Below, in pieces: positions 58,434 to 64,000 of a stretch of DNA of 64,000 bases. The position numbers and the translations under genes were made by a program. This DNA is from Lithobates sylvaticus (Eukaryota > Chordata > Amphibia > Anura > Ranidae). The notes under the pieces are model-generated. The model was not told the DNA's origin. It saw only the letters and a list, made by a program, of their open reading frames with translations, and ran no database searches. The stretch's first letter is position 1. Each line of letters starts with the position of its first letter. The DNA lies in assembly GCA_028564925.1 (NCBI GenBank), contig CM053026.1, positions 642,855,967 to 642,919,966 of the forward strand, read 5' to 3'.

Positions 58434-60159
58434 AAGATATAAAAGGAAAAGAAGGGGCGCACCAGCCTTGTGCATTATCCTTTGGATATATTTATTAAAA
58501 CGTTTAAATGAAAACTACTCACAAATCAATGTGTATATTCTTGCAATATGAATAGTCATCAAATAGCAGCATACAGTCAAAGATGAACAGAACTCTCCAA
58601 GGGTCACAGCGGAACTCACAAAAATCACTGCCAGCTGACGCGTTTTGAAGGGAACATCCCTTCTTCCTCAGAGCTCAGCAGTGGACACTCCCTCAACAGT
58701 CCCCATATATATATATATACACACATACACATATGTATGCACATATGCACCTTCAATCAGTCAGCCAATCAAGGGCCCAATGGGTGGCCCAAACAGTAAA
58801 ACTCCCACTGAAGGGGCATTGCTTAACCCTTGACATACAATACCATACATTACAAATAGTGTAAGCAGAGGGACCAATCATTAACAGCTGTACATCAACA
58901 TCAATAAGAGGTCTCTCTTATAACATGGCATTAGGGCACCTGGCGTTCTCGTGGGTGGCCAATCTTACCATCTAAGGGGCACCCAGGGCTGCGCCATCAC
59001 ATTCACATTCTCGCCTGCATAGCAGACAGTGCTCCCAATCACTTTTTACTCCTGGAACGCACGCCGCCATGTTTGCGCTCCAGGCGGGCGGAAGGGGCGG
59101 ATCCAGCGTCACTTCTTCTGCGCCATCCAATGCCCATCGATGATGTAGGCGGAAAAAGGCGGATCATCACCATATTAGTGTACACCAAACTACAGAGGAC
59201 AAATAGAGACCTTTTAGTCATACGAATGCTCGTCGGACAAAATAAACTAAAATATAATGAAATTAAACTATTGCCGGCCGAATGTGCCAACTAACACCTA
59301 AATAATTATATCGCTGGAGAGAAGACCAGAAGAAATTAATAAAACATTAATAAAACATTGAACTATACCAAGAGGTGCAAGAAGCTAAAGTTGATCATAA
59401 TCAAGCTGCATGTTGTTATAATTATTAATAATAACTATACATGCATAGCATATGTGCATACACATGCCACTAGTGAGTGGTCTCAAAAGTAGGAGATATA
59501 CAAATAACATATAGGAAAATTTCCATAAAACCTTGCATAGGTGCCTCCCAGAACGGAACAGCACCCAGCTGAAGATAATGCTGAAGGAGGTGAGCATATG
59601 CTGGATTAAGCAAAAAGTAAAAAAAAAGGTTAAAACAATCCCTCACGGGTATATATGTATAAATAGTATATATACATATGTGTCTACCTAATCTATGCAG
59701 CATATGACTATGAATCTGACAAAAATGTCAATAGCAAAAAAGTAAAACATTACTCATAAAATTGAATGTGTATCATTAGTGGTGTCACAATAACAATAAC
59801 AGTAAAAAATAATAATAAATTATTATTACCATTATAAGAACACAAAATCGCTAAAATGCATATAAATAAAGGACATACATAAACAGATTTACATGAAAAA
59901 AAAAAGGAGGCGCAAACGCTAGTAAAACAACAACAAAAAGGAAAGGGAAGGGGGGAGGGATGTACAGTACCTACAGTACTCGACAACCTTAAGCAATTTT
60001 GTGAATCTCAGGGTCTTCATTAAGTCCCCCGGGGGTCAAGCTCCCGAGAGTGAAGATCCAACAAGCTTCACGTTTGCAGAGCCTCTGATGTCTCCTACCC
60101 CTGTCAATGTCACTCCCTATGGACTCAATCCCAAACACCCTCATGCCCACTGGAAATGT
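58434..60159 (-). mobile_element. Penelope-like element 3' end inserted in Tc1
   Basis: It interrupts the Tc1 left end between GAGTACACCCC and AATATTTTGTGTGGCC. A short coding end is open on minus at 60153-59989 (VFGIESIGSDIDRGRRHQRL, CKREACWIFTLGSLTPGGLN, EDPEIHKIA, stop), the usual closing wording of Penelope-like ORFs (CKRE.WIF.L..L.P.GLNE). The long tail includes AAACGCGTCAGCTGGCAGTG near 58630-58650 and TA/CA microsatellite at 58703-58725. Strongly 5'-truncated; about 34 bp of Tc1 sequence seem lost at the insertion site. Confidence 0.8.
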
Positions 60160-61181
60160 AAATATTTTGTGTGGCCACCATTATTTTCCAGCACTGCCTT
60201 AACCCTCTTGGGCATGGAGTTCACCAGAGATTCATAGGTTGTCACTGAAGTCCTCTTCCACTCCTCCATGATGACATCACAGAGCTGGTGGATGTTAGAG
60301 ACCTTGCGCTCCTCCACCGTCCGTTTGAGGATGCCCTACAGATGCTCAATAAGTTTTAGGTCGGGAGACTTGCTTGGCCGGTCCATCACCTTTACCCTCA
60401 GCTTCTTTAGCAAGGCAGTGGTCGTCTTGGAGGTGTGTTTGGGGTCGTTATCATGTTGGAATACTGCCCTGCGGCCCAGTCTCCAAAGGGAGGAGATCAT
60501 GCTCTGCTCCAGTATGTCACAGTGCATGTTGGAATTTATGGTTCCCTCAATGAACTGTAGCTCCCCAGTGTCGGCAGCACTCATGCAGCCCCAGACCATG
60601 ACCCTCCCACCACCATGCTTGACTGTAAGCAAGACACATTTGTCTTTGTAGTCCTCATCTGGTTGCCACCACACACTCTTGACACCATCTGAACCAAACA
60701 AGTTTATCTTGGTCTCATCAGACCACAGGACATGGTTCCAGTAATCCATGTCCTTAGTCTGCTTGCCTTCAGCAAACTGTTTGCGGGCTTTCTTGTGCAT
60801 CATCTTTAGAATAGGCTTCCTTCTGGAAAAAACAGCCATGTAGACCAATTTGATGCAGTGTGCGGTGTATGCTCTGAGCAGTGACAGGCCGACCCCCCAC
60901 CCCTTCAACCTCTGCAACAATGCTGGCAGCACTCACACATCTATTTCCCTAAGACAACCTCTGGATATGATGTGGAGGACGTGCACTCAACTTCTTTGGT
61001 CGACCATGGCAAGCCCTATTCTGAGTGGAAACGGTCCTGTTAAACCACTGTATGTTCTTGGACACCGTGCTGCAGCTCAGTTTCAGGGTCTTGACAATCT
61101 CCTTATAGCCTAGGCCATTTTTTGTAGAGCCACAATTCTTTTTTTAATATCCTCAGAGAGTTCTTTGCCATGAGGTGCCAT
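60160..61181 (-). pseudogene. Tc1 transposase pseudogene
   Basis: The ATG at 61181 begins the usual MAPHGKELSED start. From 60932 a 198-codon stretch is open: RRKPILKMMHKKARKQFAEG, the first Asp in VLWSDETKINLFGSDG, GGGRVMVWGCMSAAD, the second Asp in [15 protein letters not shown], and SPDLKLIEHL, where NPIE has become KLIE but the Glu is kept. A stop follows immediately. Stops and frame changes occur before 60932. The 3' portion continues as text for SLVNSMPKRVKAVLENNGGH. Inactive. Confidence 0.9.
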
Positions 61182-61588
61182 GTTGAACTTCCAGTGACCA
61201 GTATAAGAGAGTGAGAGTGACAACACCAAGTTTAACACACTTGCTCCCCATTCACACCTGAGACACTAATGAGTCATATGACACCAGGGAGGGAAATGGC
61301 TAATTGGGCCCAATTTGGACATTTTCAATTAGGGGTGTACTCAATTTTGTTGCCAGTGGTTTAGACATTATTGGCTGTTTGTTGAGTTATTTTGAGGGGA
61401 CAGCAAATTTACACTGTTATACAAGCTGTACACTCACTACTTTACATGGTAGCAAAGTGTAAGTTCTTCAGTGTTACATGAAAAGATATAATAAAATATT
61501 TATAAAAATGTGAGGGTTGTACTCACTTTTGTGAGATACTGTATGTGCCCAGCTCAAATTTCATGAATCGGGTTTGAATCCACTTTAA

Positions 61589-63126
61589 CATCTGCATTGG
61601 TGTTTATTGACTGAAACGAGTTTTGCCCAATTGAAAAAGGTGATCAAATCGTCTCAGTTTAAATGATTTTTTTTTAGTGGAAACTCTTAGTTTTGTGAAT
61701 CCCAATAATTAAACTGTCTCTAACAAAATGAGTGTGGTGGAATCCTACTTAGAATAAATCAGTTCATGCACTACAAATTGCTAAATAAAGTAGAGTAAAT
61801 AGAGTAAAAACATAAATAGATTTTCTTTGTATGTTATTTTCTTTGTCTGGTTTACTGCCTTTGAAGCATATATTTGTTCTATTCCTAGGGGACTTTACTG
61901 TGCACAGAAGATGCTGCATTACTGTATGTTTCCAAGCTAAAACAAAGTGGATTTATATGTTTCATAGCTTTTAGCCCTATTACCTCTATGGAGAAATATA
62001 GGAAAGCGTGTTTTTGTTATCTTTTTTAGCTCAATCCAAATAGGCGTGGCTGCTACTTAGAAATTAATATTGATGTTTATTTGAATCTGGTAGGGTAACA
62101 ATTTTCACAATATTTCAATTTCAAGGTAGTACCAGATTAAAAATGGCTATTTAAAATTTTTCTTGTATGAAATAAATAGGTGGGTGGTTTTGGCTTCCCA
62201 TTGCTTAAATTTTAAATATGTACTATCTTGTCTGTCCCCATAATCAGCCAGTCTATCAACTCACTAATAATATTAATAGTGATAATATAATAATATAATA
62301 ACAATATTAGCTATAAAAGTAAACACAATGCTCAGAGAAGCAAAAGTCTTATTTATTCACAAAGAAAGTAGAACACTAACATAGAAATCTAAAAGAATAT
62401 TACAGAGCATATAGAAATAAAAGTGCAGAGATGATACGATACTTAAGTCCGTCCTCAGTGTTCTGTATCCTAGCTGGGCTCAAAGAGAAAGAGGCCATTC
62501 ATCTCTTGCTCTCACATTCTTAAAGCACTCAGTGACACAACCCACACAAACACCATCTGCATGCCCTGTGTAGTCCTCTGTCCAGAGAGCGACAATCCAT
62601 CAACTATAAGGAGCTGTCCTTCCTATTCACAAGGAAGAATGGAATTACCCTAAACATCCTCCAGGAAGTATGTTGCTGTCCTCTACTAGGTGGCATTGGT
62701 ACCCTGCAAGCGAACGCCTTGACCCAGGTCAACAGTCCCTTCCACATCTGGCTCCTCTGATCTTATTGCAGTACAGTAATTCAGTCATTTTAATCTATGC
62801 ATCACCAGGAGGTCTGAGGTGAGGCTTCCTTATTTCCATGGCCACCTCTAGGGAATATGTGTGAATTCTCTTCCTTGGGCAGGGTTCTGGTATGCAATCT
62901 TTTGTTACACACACTCTGCTGTGTAATATGATTCTCCTGGCATTCCAAGTCAACCTCCAGCAGGCCAGATAACTAGAAAATAAAAATCCATAAATGTCTG
63001 ATATTAAAACATGTTGCCTTCCAACATTGTCAGATTTAAAACTGGTTGACATGCATAGTTTTTATCATGTTTTATAATCCAGTTTTTAGTAATTATTTGT
63101 ATCACTTGTTACCACTAAATATACTA
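61589..63126. other. No recognisable feature (about 1.5 kb)
   Basis: AT-rich, with a short ATA-rich simple tract near 62260-62310. No gene or repeat family recognised. Confidence 0.45.
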
Positions 63127-64000
63127 TAGCTTATTCACAAAAGTGAGTACACCCCTCACATTTTTGTGAATATTTTATTATATCTTTTCATGTGACAACA
63201 CTGAAGAAATGAAACTTTGCTACAATGTATAGTGAGTGTACAGCTTATATAACAGTATAGGTTTGCTGTCCCCTCAAAATAACTCAACACACAGCCATTA
63301 ATGTCTAAACCCCTGGCAACAAAAGTGAGTACACCCCTAAGTGAAAAATGTCCAAATTATGCCCAATTAGCCATTTCCCTCCCCGGTGTCATGTGACTTG
63401 TTAGTGTTGCAAGGTCTCAGGAGTGAATGGGGAGCTCTCACTCTCTCATACTGGTCACTGAAAGTTCAACATGGCATCTCATGGCAAAGAACTCTCTGAG
63501 GATCTAAAAAAAAGAATTGTTGCTCTACATAAAGATGGCCTAGGCTTTAAGAAGATTTCCAAGACCCTGAAACTTAAAATGAGTTGCAGCACGGTGGCCA
63601 AGACCATACAGCGTTTTAACAGGACAGGTTCCACTCAGAACAGACCTCACCATGGTCGACCAAAGAAGTTGAGTACTTGTGCTCAGCGTCATATCCAGAG
63701 GTTGTCTTTGGGAAATAGACATATGAGTGCTGCCAGCATTTCTGCAGAAGTTGAAGGGGTGGGGGGTCAGCCTATCAGTGCTCAGACCATACGCCGCCCA
63801 CTGCATCAAATTGGTCTGCATGGCTGTCATGCCAGAAGGAAGCCTCTTCTAAAGATGATGCACAAGAAAGCCTGCAAACAGTTTGCTGAAGAAAATCAGA
63901 CTAAGGACATGGATTACTGGAACAATGTCTTGTGGTCTAATGAGACCAAGATAAACATATTTGGTTCAGTTGGTGTCAACCATGTGTGGCAGAAACCAGG
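63127..64000 (+). mobile_element. Tc1/mariner transposon, left part, cut by window end
   Basis: From TTCACAAAAGTGAGTACACC onward it is the same family as 58219-61541. The outermost ten or so bases of the end have decayed. It contains the left inverted repeat, leader and the first half of the transposase. Confidence 0.92.
63471..64000 (+). CDS. Tc1 transposase, 5' part, first catalytic Asp changed to Asn
   Basis: The ATG at 63471 opens a frame that stays open for 176 codons to the window end: MASHGKELSEDLKKRIVALH, HTH region GLGFKKISKTLKL, CSTVAKTIQRFNRTGST, GRPKKLS hook, second HTH (MSAASISAEVEGVGG), KPLLKMMHKKACKQFAEENQ, MDYWNNVLWSNETKINIFGS. The last block should read WSDETK. Codon 157 (63939-63941) is AAT, so the first Asp of the DD34E triad is Asn. 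An extra LKM appears after KTLK relative to the usual text. Without that Asp the family's cut-and-paste activity should be lost. The rest of the gene lies outside the window. Confidence 0.9.
   Translation, partial: MASHGKELSEDLKKRIVALHKDGLGFKKISKTLKLKMSCSTVAKTIQRFNRTGSTQNRPHHGRPKKLSTCAQRHIQRLSLGNRHMSAASISAEVEGVGGQPISAQTIRRPLHQIGLHGCHARRKPLLKMMHKKACKQFAEENQTKDMDYWNNVLWSNETKINIFGSVGVNHVWQKP

Larger units (their letters stand above)
58219..61541 (-). mobile_element. Tc1/mariner transposon carrying a Penelope-like insertion
   Basis: Ends CAGTATCTCACAAAAGTGAG (left) and the same sequence inverted (right), flanked by TA at 58217-58218 and 61542-61543. Long inverted ends carry GAGTACACCCCTCA blocks. 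The length is doubled by the insertion at 58434-60159. Transposase on minus. Confidence 0.93.
57764..61588. mobile_element. T2-like MITE (TTAA ends) carrying a Tc1 insertion
   Basis: Left end TTAAAGTGGATGTAAACC and right end, reverse-complemented, TTAAAGTGGATTCAAACC differ at two bases of 18 and are bounded by TTAA. Between them lie about 0.5 kb of MITE sequence and the Tc1 element at 58219-61541. Non-coding itself. Confidence 0.75.

Noticed and set aside
60001-60237. 78-codon plus frame
   Set aside because: Runs across the junction of the Penelope-like insert and Tc1; the meaningful frame is on minus.
63540-63830. 96-codon minus frame
   Set aside because: Shadow of the open Tc1 transposase frame on plus.

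Overview
The window looks like a stretch of vertebrate genome, most likely from a frog and probably a ranid. The evidence is the mix of element families: CR1, L2, Rex1 and L1 LINEs, Penelope-like elements, Tc1, piggyBac, hAT and PIF/Harbinger DNA transposons, a Ngaro/DIRS-like tyrosine-recombinase element, a tRNA-derived SINE, and several dispersed repeats that I remember (without a database check) as abundant in ranids. I find no convincing host protein-coding gene, rRNA or functional tRNA gene. Everything I can identify is transposon-derived or simple repeat, separated by AT-rich sequence I cannot assign.

Layout. 1-600: CR1 LINE fragment, minus strand. 1773-5709: Harbinger-like element with TAA target duplications, a two-exon Myb/SANT-like pseudogene and two opposed MADF-like pseudogenes. 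6100-6576: solo LTR. 7200-8585: Rex1-like LINE. 8588-10180: dispersed repeats. 10454-12073: very young Tc1-like transposon. 12090-13570: 3' part of an L1. 15275-18331: probable LTR split by a giant foldback element (15460-17540, arms about 1 kb). 20310-20668: Harbinger MITE. 20990-23150: piggyBac transposase remains with an inserted repeat. 24514-26310: MITEs, including a hAT MITE with a perfect 8-bp duplication. 27480-29752: CR1, plus strand. 30026-32096: two TTAA-bounded repeats. 32690-34890: decayed L1 with two MITEs. 34890-36320: 3' part of a Penelope-like element. 36575-38205: internally deleted L1.

38.2-57 kb is a large nest. An old Ngaro/DIRS-like element on the minus strand (gag-like, RT, RNase H, tyrosine recombinase and hydrolase-like parts) has been entered by a SINE, a nearly intact full-length L1 (41715-47130, 15-bp target duplication), an L2 LINE that itself carries a solo LTR, and a CR1. 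57764-61588 is a three-level nest: a Penelope-like element inside a Tc1 transposon inside a TTAA-bounded MITE. The window ends inside another Tc1 copy of the same family (63127-64000) whose reading frame is open but whose first catalytic Asp codon is changed to Asn.

The identifiable elements do not form a pathway. They record successive insertions, and the relative order can be read from the nesting. The most useful observations for follow-up are the Harbinger element with its Myb/MADF pair, the foldback element with a short internal TATA-to-polyA unit, the near-intact L1 with a displaced endonuclease motif, and the near-identical terminal repeats of the first Tc1. I did not find a clearly new biological system.
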